A stretch of 10,599 nucleotides of DNA, from contig JAZKFP010000098.1 in the NCBI GenBank assembly GCA_040386355.1, positions 1 to 10,599 of the forward strand, given 5' to 3'. The stretch comes from JAZKFP01 sp040386355 (lineage in GTDB: Bacteria; Pseudomonadota; Gammaproteobacteria; Pseudomonadales; UBA6940). Numbering within the stretch: the first letter of the stretch is position 1; each line of letters starts with the position of its first letter. Below the pieces are notes generated by a model, which saw nothing but the letters and a program-made list of their open reading frames with translations, was not told where the DNA came from and ran no database searches. The translations under genes and the position numbers were made by a program. Below, piece by piece: positions 1-6,727 of the stretch.

Positions 1-1446
1 TTCCAAACCTGTATGGCAACCGTTAAACAACAAGCTGGCCGTAATTACCCAGCGCCTGTCGCTGCAATGGAAGTAATGCAAAAGCACGCGGGTATGAAGC
101 GTGATCAAGCATTGGAAGTAGAAGGTAAAGGTTTTGCGAAAGTTGCAAAAACACCTGTTGCAAATAATCTCACCGGTTTGTTCTTAAAAGATCAAGCAAT
201 TAAAAAAGCAATTTCCAAATGGGAAAAACAAGCTAACACGATTAGCTTGGGCGGTGTGTTAGGTGCAGGAATTATGGGTGGTGGAATTGCGTATCAATCT
301 GCATCTAAAGGCATTCCTATTTTAATGAAAGACATTCGTGCAGAAGCATTAGATTTAGGTGTTTCAGAAGCGGCAAAATTATTTTCAAAGCTTGTTGAAC
401 GTAAGAAAATGACACCTGAAAAAATGGGTCAAGCCATTGGTCGCATTCGTCCAACATTGAGTTATGGCGATTTTGCCAATGTCGATGTTGTAATTGAAGC
501 CGTTGTTGAAAATCCAAAAATCAAACAAGCCGTATTAATTGAAACCGAAAAATCGGTAAAAGAGACCGCTATCCTTGCAACCAATACATCTACGATTTCA
601 GTGAATCTATTGGCAAAAGGTCTGAAGCGTCCTGAAAATTTCCTCGGTATGCACTTCTTTAATCCAGTTCACAAAATGCCTTTGGTAGAAGTTATTCGTG
701 GTGAAAAATCTTCAGATGCTGCGGTTGCAACCGTTGTTGCATACGCCAAAGCAATGGGTAAAACCCCAATCGTAGTAAATGATTGTCCAGGATTTTTAGT
801 GAATCGTGTATTATTTCCTTACTTCGGTGGATTTAGCATTTTAATGCGTGACGGCGCTGATTTTGTCGCAGTTGATAAAGTTATGGAGCGTTTCGGTTGG
901 CCAATGGGTCCTGCTTATTTAATGGACGTAATCGGAATTGACACCGGCGTGCACGCTGCAAAAGTTATGGCTGAAGGTTTCCCAGATCGTATGAAATATG
1001 ACTTCAAAGATGTCTTCACCTTAATGTATGAAAATACACGTTACGGCCAAAAAAATAGCATCGGTTTTTATAAATACGAAATCGATAAAAAAGGTAAGCC
1101 CAATAAAGTTATCGATGAATCGACCTACACATTAATTAAACCAATCGTTGCTGAAAAACGTGAATTCGATGATCAAGTAGTGATTGATCGTTTGATGATT
1201 CCTATGTGTTTAGAAACCGTTCGTTGTCTAGAAGAAGGCATTGTAAGCACTGCGGCTGAAGCCGATATGGCGCTTATTTACGGTCTTGGCTTCCCTCCAT
1301 TCCGAGGCGGTGCACTGAAATACATCGACGACGTGGGCGTGAAAAATTTTGTTGCTACCTGTGATCGTTATGCCGAGTTAGGAAAAATTTATCAACCTAC
1401 CGAAGGCTTACGCAAAATGGCGCAAGAAGGTAAGACGTTTTTTTAA
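1..1446 (+). CDS. fadB: Fatty-acid oxidation complex alpha subunit FadB, 5'-truncated by the window edge
   Basis: This is the C-terminal part (481 residues visible) of the multifunctional beta-oxidation protein, which hydrates enoyl-CoA and oxidises 3-hydroxyacyl-CoA with NAD+. The reading frame is open back to base 1 (codons F-Q-T-C before the first Met at 13), so that Met is internal. E. coli FadB is about 729 residues, so roughly 250 residues, the enoyl-CoA hydratase/isomerase domain, lie upstream. The dehydrogenase Rossmann motif GAGIMGGG is at bases 262-285. The NTSTI segment and GMHFFNPVH with VEVIRGE follow, giving the His-Glu pair (12 residues apart) expected for catalysis. NDCPGF, VNRVLFPY and the final GLGFPPFRGG segment are all intact. 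It lies 166 bases before fadA, the usual fadBA order. The match is near full-length over the visible part, so identity is secure; FadJ is less likely given the FadA-type partner downstream. Confidence 0.96.
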   Translation, partial: FQTCMATVKQQAGRNYPAPVAAMEVMQKHAGMKRDQALEVEGKGFAKVAKTPVANNLTGLFLKDQAIKKAISKWEKQANTISLGGVLGAGIMGGGIAYQSASKGIPILMKDIRAEALDLGVSEAAKLFSKLVERKKMTPEKMGQAIGRIRPTLSYGDFANVDVVIEAVVENPKIKQAVLIETEKSVKETAILATNTSTISVNLLAKGLKRPENFLGMHFFNPVHKMPLVEVIRGEKSSDAAVATVVAYAKAMGKTPIVVNDCPGFLVNRVLFPYFGGFSILMRDGADFVAVDKVMERFGWPMGPAYLMDVIGIDTGVHAAKVMAEGFPDRMKYDFKDVFTLMYENTRYGQKNSIGFYKYEIDKKGKPNKVIDESTYTLIKPIVAEKREFDDQVVIDRLMIPMCLETVRCLEEGIVSTAAEADMALIYGLGFPPFRGGALKYIDDVGVKNFVATCDRYAELGKIYQPTEGLRKMAQEGKTFF

Positions 1447-1501
1447 ACCTTTTTAATAAAGAGTTTTACCAAATATAAAATTGATTTGACGCAAGACATG
1501 C

Positions 1502-1518
1502 TGAGTTCATTGAACTCA
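1502..1518. repeat. Short hairpin-forming inverted repeat after fadB
   Basis: TGAGTTC at 1502-1508 is exactly complementary to GAACTCA at 1512-1518, with a three-base centre. It sits immediately before a larger inverted repeat. There is no T-run behind it, so it is a poor intrinsic terminator. It may be part of a compound structure in the fadB-fadA intercistronic RNA, which is inference. Confidence 0.5.
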
Positions 1519-1520
1519 AT

Positions 1521-1569
1521 GACTGAGCTTTAGGTGAGTGGCGGTACCAACAAAATCTAAAGCTCAGTC
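1521..1569. repeat. Perfect 13-bp inverted repeat in the fadB-fadA spacer
   Basis: GACTGAGCTTTAG (1521-1533) is the exact reverse complement of CTAAAGCTCAGTC (1557-1569), with a 23-base spacer. In RNA the stem can grow by a G-U and a U-A pair inward. No T-tract follows; the downstream bases are A-rich, so a terminator reading is weak. It ends about 30 bases before the fadA ribosome binding site. It could stabilise or process the fadBA message, tune the FadB:FadA ratio, or bind a regulator as DNA. The pairing is visible; the role is inferred. Confidence 0.6.
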
Positions 1570-1599
1570 GCAAAGGTATCGCAAGCGCAAAAAATTTAC

Positions 1600-1604
1600 A
1601 GGAG
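1600..1604 (+). promoter_or_regulatory. Shine-Dalgarno that fixes the fadA start
   Basis: AGGAG lies 8 bases before the ATG at 1613. It supports that ATG over an in-frame GTG at 1538, which falls inside the loop of the upstream inverted repeat and would add 25 basic residues absent from known FadA proteins. Confidence 0.8.
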
Positions 1605-1612
1605 AAAAGCAA

Positions 1613-2788
1613 ATGAGTTTACAACCCCGCGATGTGGTAATTGTCGATGCGGTACGATCTGCGATGGGCCGTTCTAGAAATGGTCAATTTAGAAATGTGC
1701 GCGCAGAAAGTTTATCCGCAGCACTCGTAGAAGCTATTGTAAAAAGAAATCCAAAATTTGATCCAAATGAAACCGAAGATTTAATCTGGGGTTGCGTTAA
1801 TCAAACGCTAGAACAAGGTTTAAACATCGCGCGTAACGTTGCGGTATTGGCAAATCTTCCACGTTCTGTTGCAGGTCAAACTGTTAACCGTTTATGTGGC
1901 TCTTCCATGCAAGCATTGCATGCAGCAGCCCAAGCCATTAATTCAAATTGTGGTGAAGTGTTTATTGTTGGTGGTGTAGAGCATATGGGCCATGTAGCAA
2001 TGGATCATGGCGTAGATTTAAATCCAGCTATTTCGAAATATGCAGCACGTGCGTCATTCATGATGGGATTAACTGCAGAAATGTTAGGTCGTATGCACGG
2101 TATTTCACGTAAAGATCAAGATGAGTTTGCATTACGCTCACATCAACGTGCATGGGCAGCTACTGAATCCGGTGCCTGGAAAACAGAAATCGTCCCAGTA
2201 TTAGGTCACGATGCTTCCGGTGCTTTAATTGCTTGTGATATCGATGAAGTGATTCGTCCCGAAACCACCTACGACGGTTTAGCAAAACTAAAACCAGTGT
2301 TCGATCCTAAAGGCGGTACCGTAACAGCCGGTTCATCATCAGCATTATCGGATGGTGCCTCTGCATTACTAGTAATGTCTGCAGAACGTGCAAAATCACT
2401 CGGTTTAACGCCACGTGCAAAAGTTCGTTCAATGGCAGTCGCAGGTTGTGACGCAGCAATTATGGGTTACGGTCCAGTTCCAGCAACACAAAAAGCTTTA
2501 AAGCGTGCAGGTTTAACCATCAACGATATTGACTACGTTGAATTAAATGAAGCATTCGCAGCGCAAAGCTTGCCGGTATTAAAAGACTTAAAATTGCTCG
2601 AGCAAATGGAAAAGAAAGTAAATCTACGTGGTGGTGCAATTGCATTAGGTCATCCCTTAGGATGTTCAGGTGCACGTATTATTGGAACGTTATTAAATAT
2701 CATGGAAGCGGAAGGTGGTGAAATTGGCCTTGCTACTATGTGCATAGGAATGGGGCAAGGTATCGCCACTGTAATCGAACGCGTTTAA
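1613..2788 (+). CDS. fadA: 3-ketoacyl-CoA thiolase FadA (fatty-acid oxidation complex beta subunit)
   Basis: FadA cleaves 3-ketoacyl-CoA with CoA to release acetyl-CoA and an acyl-CoA two carbons shorter. It works in the cytosol in an alpha2-beta2 complex with FadB. From the ATG at 1613 the protein has 391 residues, against 387 in E. coli, and starts close to the conserved VVIVDAVRSAMGRS segment. The thiolase triad is present: nucleophilic Cys95 in NRLCGSSMQ, His347 in GGAIALGHPLGCSGA and Cys377 in MCIGMGQG. WGCVNQTLEQG and the VEHMGHV loop are typical of the FadA clade. It is probably co-transcribed with fadB, although the 166-base spacer carries structured sequence. Two consecutive TAA stops end it, and a palindromic element starts within 10 bases. 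Identity is secure from motif content, length and neighbour. Confidence 0.97.
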   Translation: MSLQPRDVVIVDAVRSAMGRSRNGQFRNVRAESLSAALVEAIVKRNPKFDPNETEDLIWGCVNQTLEQGLNIARNVAVLANLPRSVAGQTVNRLCGSSMQALHAAAQAINSNCGEVFIVGGVEHMGHVAMDHGVDLNPAISKYAARASFMMGLTAEMLGRMHGISRKDQDEFALRSHQRAWAATESGAWKTEIVPVLGHDASGALIACDIDEVIRPETTYDGLAKLKPVFDPKGGTVTAGSSSALSDGASALLVMSAERAKSLGLTPRAKVRSMAVAGCDAAIMGYGPVPATQKALKRAGLTINDIDYVELNEAFAAQSLPVLKDLKLLEQMEKKVNLRGGAIALGHPLGCSGARIIGTLLNIMEAEGGEIGLATMCIGMGQGIATVIERV

Positions 2789-2796
2789 TAAGCCTT

Positions 2797-2905
2797 TGCC
2801 AAATTGTTTTCCAGGTTGTTGCAATGTTTACTCGCATGCTCACATACTTTTCAGTATGCTCCGCTGTCTCGTTCACCTTGCGCCTACTGGAAAAGCAATT
2901 TGGCA
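2797..2905. repeat. 109-bp palindromic repeat-like unit downstream of fadA
   Basis: The arm at 2797-2814 (beginning TGCCAAATTG, ending TTCCAG) pairs with 2887-2905 (beginning CTGGAAAA, ending CAATTTGGCA). The match is 18 bp with a single extra G in the right arm. Inside is a smaller hairpin, CATAC/GTATG around a six-base loop, within a GC-richer core unlike the A/T-rich surroundings. This looks like a REP-like or small MITE-like unit placed just behind a stop codon. It could also act in termination or 3' protection of fadBA mRNA, but no T-run follows. Dispersed copies cannot be shown from this window. Confidence 0.6.
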
Positions 2906-3136
2906 TGCGGCGCTAGATGTCGTTAAAAAATAGCGTAATTCAAAAATAAAAATTTTGATGGGTTGAGATTAGGTTAATAAATTTAATTTCAACATTATCC
3001 TAAAAAAGAAAGCCAAAACCAAATTCGAGTCTGTCTTTTAATACTTTATTCTTTTCGTATTTCGTTCAATATAATTCCAAAAAAACTATCAACAATACGA
3101 ATTATTTATTTCTTTTATGTATGGAGTTGAATCGCT
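2906..3136. other. A/T-rich intergenic stretch before gap, no gene seen
   Basis: This is the rest of the 348-base fadA-gap gap beyond the palindromic unit. It is strongly A/T-rich and has no supported coding sequence on either strand. It contains a 10-bp inverted repeat with one mismatch (2969-2978 and 2994-3003) and a TATAAT hexamer near 3070. The repeat could be an operator, but nothing identifies a regulator. Confidence 0.5.
3070..3075 (+). promoter_or_regulatory. Possible -10 element for gap
   Basis: There is a perfect TATAAT 61 bases before the gap start codon, in otherwise non-coding A/T-rich DNA. No good TTGACA-like -35 is seen at 16-18 bases upstream, so the call rests on one hexamer and chance matches are common in such sequence. 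A separate promoter is plausible because gap lies 348 bases after fadA. Confidence 0.35.
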
Positions 3137-4603
3137 ATGTCGGATTCAGATATTGAAACACTGGTAGATTGGAAAACTAAAGAAGCCACTGCAGAAGCAA
3201 TGATTCCTTTAATCGGTCGTTTGTACCGTGAATCAAATATTGTGACTTCTATTTTTGGTCAGCCCATTATTAATCGTTCGGTGATTGATTTAATTAAAGC
3301 GCATCGATTTGCGCGTCAAGTTATTGAGCATGAGTTGTCTTTCACGTTAACTAAATCGTTGCTGGATGAAATTGTTAATTTGCAATTGGCGCCATGTCGA
3401 ATCGATTTAGGTCATTTATCAAGACAGTATCAAGAGCAGTCTGCTGCAAGTGCTATTTCGATTAAAGATTTTCTACAAGAGAAATTAGCCGGTGCTTTTA
3501 AATCACATCAAAAGCAAACGCATATTTCTGAAGATTGCAAAGATGTTGTGTTATATGGCTTTGGTCGTATCGGTCGTTTACTTGCGCGAATACTGGTTGA
3601 AAAAACCGGCGGCGGTGATGGCTTACGTTTAAAAGCGATTGTAGTTCGTAAAGGTAAAGCGCCAAATGATTTAGAAAAACGCGCTTCATTATTACGTCGC
3701 GATTCAGTGCATGGATCGTTTCAAGGTACGATTTCAATCGATGAAGAACGTAATCAACTCATCGTTAATGGTAATCGAATTCAAATCATTTATTCGAATG
3801 ATCCGACTACGATTGACTACACGCAATACGGTATTGAGAAAGCGTTAGTGATCGACAATACCGGCGTATGGCGCGATGAAGCGGGTTTAAGCCAACATTT
3901 GAAAGCTAATGGAGTGAGTCGCGTATTATTAACCGCACCTGGTAAAGGCGCGATTAAAAATATCGTATTTGGCGTTAATGATTCAATCGTAAATCAAGAC
4001 GATCGAATTTTATCAGCCGCATCATGCACAACAAACGCAATTGTTCCGGTATTAAAAATTGTGAACGATGCGTACGGTGTGGATCGCGGTCATATTGAAA
4101 CCGTTCATGCGTACACCAACGATCAAAATTTAATTGATAATTATCATACCGGTTATCGTCGTGGACGTAGTGCACCATTAAATATGGTTATTACGGAAAC
4201 CGGTGCAGCAAAAGCTGCGGCAAAAGCTTTACCAGAATTAGCGGGTAAATTAACGGGTAATGCGATTCGTGTTCCTATTCCTAATGTATCGCTGGCTATT
4301 TTAAATTTAACCTTAACCGCAGAACCTTCTAAAAAAGATATTAATTATTTGCTTCGTTCAATGGCATTGCATTCACCATTACGCAAACAAATTGATTTTG
4401 TTTCTTCGCCAGAAGTTGTATCTTCAGATTTTGTAGGCTCACGACGCGCTGCAATTTTTGATGCGGAATCAACTATTGTAAATGGTAAAAGTGCTGTACT
4501 GTATTTGTGGTATGACAATGAGTTTGGTTACAGCGCGCAGGTTGTTCGCTTAGCGCAAAAAATTGCAGGTATTGAATATCCAGTATTCCCTGAAAATACC
4601 TAA
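3137..4603 (+). CDS. gap: Long-form glyceraldehyde-3-phosphate dehydrogenase with N-terminal extension
   Basis: This is a 488-residue GAPDH. It catalyses phosphorylating oxidation of glyceraldehyde-3-phosphate in glycolysis or gluconeogenesis. Residues 1 to about 133 are an extension absent from ordinary GAPDHs (about 330 residues). The domain proper starts at VVLYGFGRIGR (137-147). The catalytic site is intact: Cys297 in SAASCTTN and His324 in TVHAYTND, followed by RRGRSA, RVPIPN and WYDNEFGYS. The extended form is known in Pseudomonas and relatives (about 460-490 residues), so this is a family feature, not a fusion artefact. The usual NDP motif after beta-strand 2, whose Asp favours NAD+, is replaced around residues 169-172 by V-V-R-K, which may mean NADP+ use or relaxed specificity (inference). 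GGAG at 3123-3126 precedes the ATG by 10 bases. It lies between fadA and sthA. Erythrose-4-phosphate dehydrogenase is less likely given the extension. Confidence 0.93.
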   Translation: MSDSDIETLVDWKTKEATAEAMIPLIGRLYRESNIVTSIFGQPIINRSVIDLIKAHRFARQVIEHELSFTLTKSLLDEIVNLQLAPCRIDLGHLSRQYQEQSAASAISIKDFLQEKLAGAFKSHQKQTHISEDCKDVVLYGFGRIGRLLARILVEKTGGGDGLRLKAIVVRKGKAPNDLEKRASLLRRDSVHGSFQGTISIDEERNQLIVNGNRIQIIYSNDPTTIDYTQYGIEKALVIDNTGVWRDEAGLSQHLKANGVSRVLLTAPGKGAIKNIVFGVNDSIVNQDDRILSAASCTTNAIVPVLKIVNDAYGVDRGHIETVHAYTNDQNLIDNYHTGYRRGRSAPLNMVITETGAAKAAAKALPELAGKLTGNAIRVPIPNVSLAILNLTLTAEPSKKDINYLLRSMALHSPLRKQIDFVSSPEVVSSDFVGSRRAAIFDAESTIVNGKSAVLYLWYDNEFGYSAQVVRLAQKIAGIEYPVFPENT

Positions 4604-4612
4604 TTAAAAATC

Positions 4613-4642
4613 AGACAGCGTTATTTTCAGATAGCGTTGTCT
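4613..4642 (+). terminator. Weak hairpin after gap, possible terminator
   Basis: AGACAGCGTT (4613-4622) can pair with AGCGTTGTCT (4633-4642), forming ten pairs of which two are G-U, around a ten-base loop. It starts 10 bases after the gap stop codon, the usual place for a terminator. The following bases are A/T-rich but have no clean T-run, so termination may be weak or factor-dependent. Confidence 0.35.
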
Positions 4643-4741
4643 AATTAAATCTTTCAATTTCAATTCTCATATTTTCGATCGTATTTCAATTTCAACTGTG
4701 TTCTACTTTTGCCTCTTTTAGTGCTTCGTGTTATTTAATAA

Positions 4742-4914
4742 TATACCCATAGCGAATGAGAATTAGGTGTTCATCCTGATTTTTTTAATCGCTCATATGT
4801 GTTGCATTTCCTTGCATAAAGCTTTGGCTACGCAGCGTCAATGCGCCTTGTGATCAATAAAAAATTCAGGCTTCACCACTTCGTTTTACCTAATGTTCAT
4901 TCGCTAAGGGTATA
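4742..4914. mobile_element. MITE-like element with 27-bp imperfect terminal inverted repeats flanked by TA
   Basis: The arm 4742-4768 (reading TATACCC, AGCGAATGA, then TTAGGT) matches the reverse complement of 4888-4914 at 24 of 27 positions. A second stem lies inside: 4775-4787 (CCTGA plus a T-run) against 4858-4870, with one mismatch in 13. If the ends are TACCC and GGGTA, the unit spans 4744-4912 (169 bp) and is flanked by TA on both sides. That fits the TA target duplication of IS630/Tc1-mariner-type elements. There is no coding capacity, so it would need a transposase in trans. The structure is visible; the mobile origin is inferred, and no parent element is in the window. Confidence 0.55.
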
Positions 4915-5089
4915 GTTTTTCGATAACCTGCTATAACCCTTTTATATTAAATCTGTTTTAGCGTTAGTGAAATGTTGATATTCCATCTAACAAATTAAAC
5001 CTTACAGCGTGTTTAAATAAGTATTGATATAAAAAAACGATGTTAAAATTATTGTTTTGCTTCTTAAGAGGCATGTGGCCAGTAAGGTG

Positions 5090-5098
5090 TGGTATAAA
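5090..5098 (+). promoter_or_regulatory. Possible extended -10 promoter for sthA
   Basis: TGG followed by TATAAA gives an extended -10 pattern (TG, one base, then the hexamer), which can work without a good -35. It lies about 140 bases before the sthA start and downstream of the palindromic element. A weaker alternative is TTGATA at 5024-5029 with AATTAT at 5047-5052, spaced 17 bases. Confidence 0.35.
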
Positions 5099-5239
5099 TA
5101 TTTTTAATATTTCATTATTTTTTTGAATTCAATCTGAAATTACTTTGATCTATTTTCTATTCATCTCGCACCATAAGTAACTCCGTTGCTAGACTAAATT
5201 TTGGAAATTGGAATTAAAGGTTTTAGAGAGTAAAGACGT

Positions 5240-6631
5240 ATGCCTTCGCAATTTGATGTCGTGGTGTTAGGTGCGGGTCCTGCAGGAGAAGGTGCTTCCA
5301 TAAGAGCATCTAAGTTGGGTTTAAGTGTTGCGGTTGTCGATGAAAAAAAATCGGTTGGCGGTAGCTGTGCACATTTAGGAACTATCCCATCTAAAGCATT
5401 GCGTCAATATGTGCGCCAGATCATGAGATTTAATACGGATCCTTTATTTCGCACTTTAGGTGAAGCACGTTGGCTATCATTTCCAGATATTTTGCAGCGT
5501 GCACAACTTGTTGTGCAGCAACAAGTAGCTTTACGTACTACATTCTATTCTCGCAATCGTATAGAACTATTTTTTGGGCGTGCTCGATTTTTAGATTCAA
5601 ATACAGTTGAAGTAAGCTCAGGTGATGGAATTAGCGATACGCTTAAGGCGAACCATATAGTTATTGCTACGGGCTCCAGTCCTTATCGGCCACCTAATGT
5701 TGATTTTACTCATCCGCGTGTTTACGACAGTGACACTATATTAAAAATGCAACATACACCACGTAAAATTATAATTTTTGGAGCAGGTGTAATTGGGTGT
5801 GAGTACGCGTCTATATTTTCCGCTCTAGGGGTTCGTGTTGAATTAGTCGATAGCAGAGAACGCCTGCTGGATTTTCTTGATCACGAAATTTCTGATGCAT
5901 TAGGGTACCACTTACGGGAAAATGGTGTTCTTATCCGACATCATGAAGATTTTGAAAATCTTGAATGTACAAGCTCATATGTCACTCTGCATTTAAAGTC
6001 TGGTAAGAAAATTCGAGCGGATGCGTTGCTATGGTGTAATGGTCGTTCGGGAAATACAGGATTTCTGGATTTAAAGGCAGCAGGCTTAAAGGCAAATGAA
6101 CGCGGTCAATTAAAGATAAACGAACAATACCAAACTGAATTGCCGCATATATATGCGGCAGGTGATGTAATTGGCTGGCCAGCATTGGCAAGTGCAGCAT
6201 ACGATCAGGGACGCTCAGTAGGTTCTGCAATTGCCTGTCCGGATGAAACCTATTTTGTGACCGAAGTACCCACTGGAATTTACACCATCCCTGAAATTAG
6301 TAGTGTTGGTAAAACAGAACAGCAGCTTACTGATGAAAAAGTCCCTTACGAAGTTGGGATGTCTTTATTCAAAGGAATTGCACGTGCTCAAATTACGGGT
6401 GAAACGGCTGGAGTATTAAAATTGCTATTTCATCGTGAAACACTGCAATTGTTAGGTATTCATTGTTTTGGTGATCAAGCTTCAGAAATTATCCATATTG
6501 GTCAGGCAATCTTCAGTCAGCAAGGGCAGGCAAACACTATCGAGTATTTTGTGAATACCACATTCAACTATCCTACGATGGCGGAAGCATACCGAGTCGC
6601 GGCTTTAAATGGATTAAATAGAATTTTTTGA
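5240..6631 (+). CDS. sthA: Soluble pyridine nucleotide transhydrogenase SthA
   Basis: SthA is a cytosolic FAD enzyme that moves hydride between NADPH and NAD+, normally draining excess NADPH. It has 463 residues, against 466 in E. coli, with the same architecture. An N-terminal FAD-binding GAGPAGEG lies at 11-18, the nicotinamide-binding GAGVIGCEYA at 181-190 and the second FAD motif AAGDVIG at 306-312. The C-terminal dimer domain ends NTTFNYPTMAEAYRVAALNGLNRIF-like, almost as in E. coli. The redox pair CxxxxC of lipoamide dehydrogenases is broken: Cys43 is kept but the second position is Thr48 (CAHLGT), as in known SthA proteins. This rules out Lpd and glutathione reductase. AGAGAG at 5225-5230 is a plausible ribosome binding site, 9 bases before ATG. 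It is probably transcribed from its own promoter. No terminator is obvious before the polysaccharide genes. Confidence 0.96.
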   Translation: MPSQFDVVVLGAGPAGEGASIRASKLGLSVAVVDEKKSVGGSCAHLGTIPSKALRQYVRQIMRFNTDPLFRTLGEARWLSFPDILQRAQLVVQQQVALRTTFYSRNRIELFFGRARFLDSNTVEVSSGDGISDTLKANHIVIATGSSPYRPPNVDFTHPRVYDSDTILKMQHTPRKIIIFGAGVIGCEYASIFSALGVRVELVDSRERLLDFLDHEISDALGYHLRENGVLIRHHEDFENLECTSSYVTLHLKSGKKIRADALLWCNGRSGNTGFLDLKAAGLKANERGQLKINEQYQTELPHIYAAGDVIGWPALASAAYDQGRSVGSAIACPDETYFVTEVPTGIYTIPEISSVGKTEQQLTDEKVPYEVGMSLFKGIARAQITGETAGVLKLLFHRETLQLLGIHCFGDQASEIIHIGQAIFSQQGQANTIEYFVNTTFNYPTMAEAYRVAALNGLNRIF

Positions 6632-6717
6632 AAAAAAGTTTAAGGAAAAAAATAATTTTGGCCACAGGGCTATGGAGGCATCGGAGCTTCAGGTTTAGAA
6701 TCCTGGCTTCACGAGCT

Positions 6718-6723
6718 AGGAGG
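6718..6723 (+). promoter_or_regulatory. Strong Shine-Dalgarno for the sugar transferase GTG start
   Basis: AGGAGG, a full match to the anti-Shine-Dalgarno core, sits four bases before GTG at 6728. The spacing is short, but no other start codon fits both this site and the N-terminus typical of the family. Confidence 0.65.
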
Positions 6724-6727
6724 CATT

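Larger units (their letters stand above)
4643..5239. other. Gene-free region between gap and sthA
   Basis: No convincing coding sequence, tRNA or riboswitch is seen on either strand here. The interval is A/T-rich with frequent stops. It holds a MITE-like palindromic element (4742-4914) and candidate promoter hexamers for sthA after it. The only other repetition noticed is a pair of ATAACC words near 4924-4938. Confidence 0.55.

Noticed and set aside
1538..1612. GTG start adding 25 residues to FadA, with a basic N-terminus slightly like ribosomal protein L32
   Set aside because: It has no ribosome site, lies in the loop of an inverted repeat and is not found in FadA. AGGAG supports ATG 1613, and the frame runs into FadA without a stop, so a separate small gene is not supported.
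3498..3737. Reverse-strand ORF inside gap and similar ones inside fadB, sthA and the chain-length gene
   Set aside because: They lie wholly within well-supported genes, have no ribosome site or recognisable product and look like codon-bias shadows.
4643..5239. Search for a tRNA, small RNA or riboswitch in the large gap
   Set aside because: No cloverleaf, T-loop signature or known riboswitch core was seen; only the palindromic element and promoter-like hexamers stand out.
5240..6631. Dihydrolipoamide dehydrogenase as an alternative for sthA
   Set aside because: The second redox cysteine is Thr, and the C-terminus matches SthA almost throughout.
6655..6680. Sigma-54 promoter (GG, ten bases, GC), sought because some exosortase loci are RpoN-controlled
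   Set aside because: TTTTGGCC supplies the GG, but the required GC is missing ten bases later.
6672..6698. Eight-codon ORF before the sugar transferase
   Set aside because: It is too short to distinguish from chance, has no clear ribosome site and shows no attenuator-like codon run.
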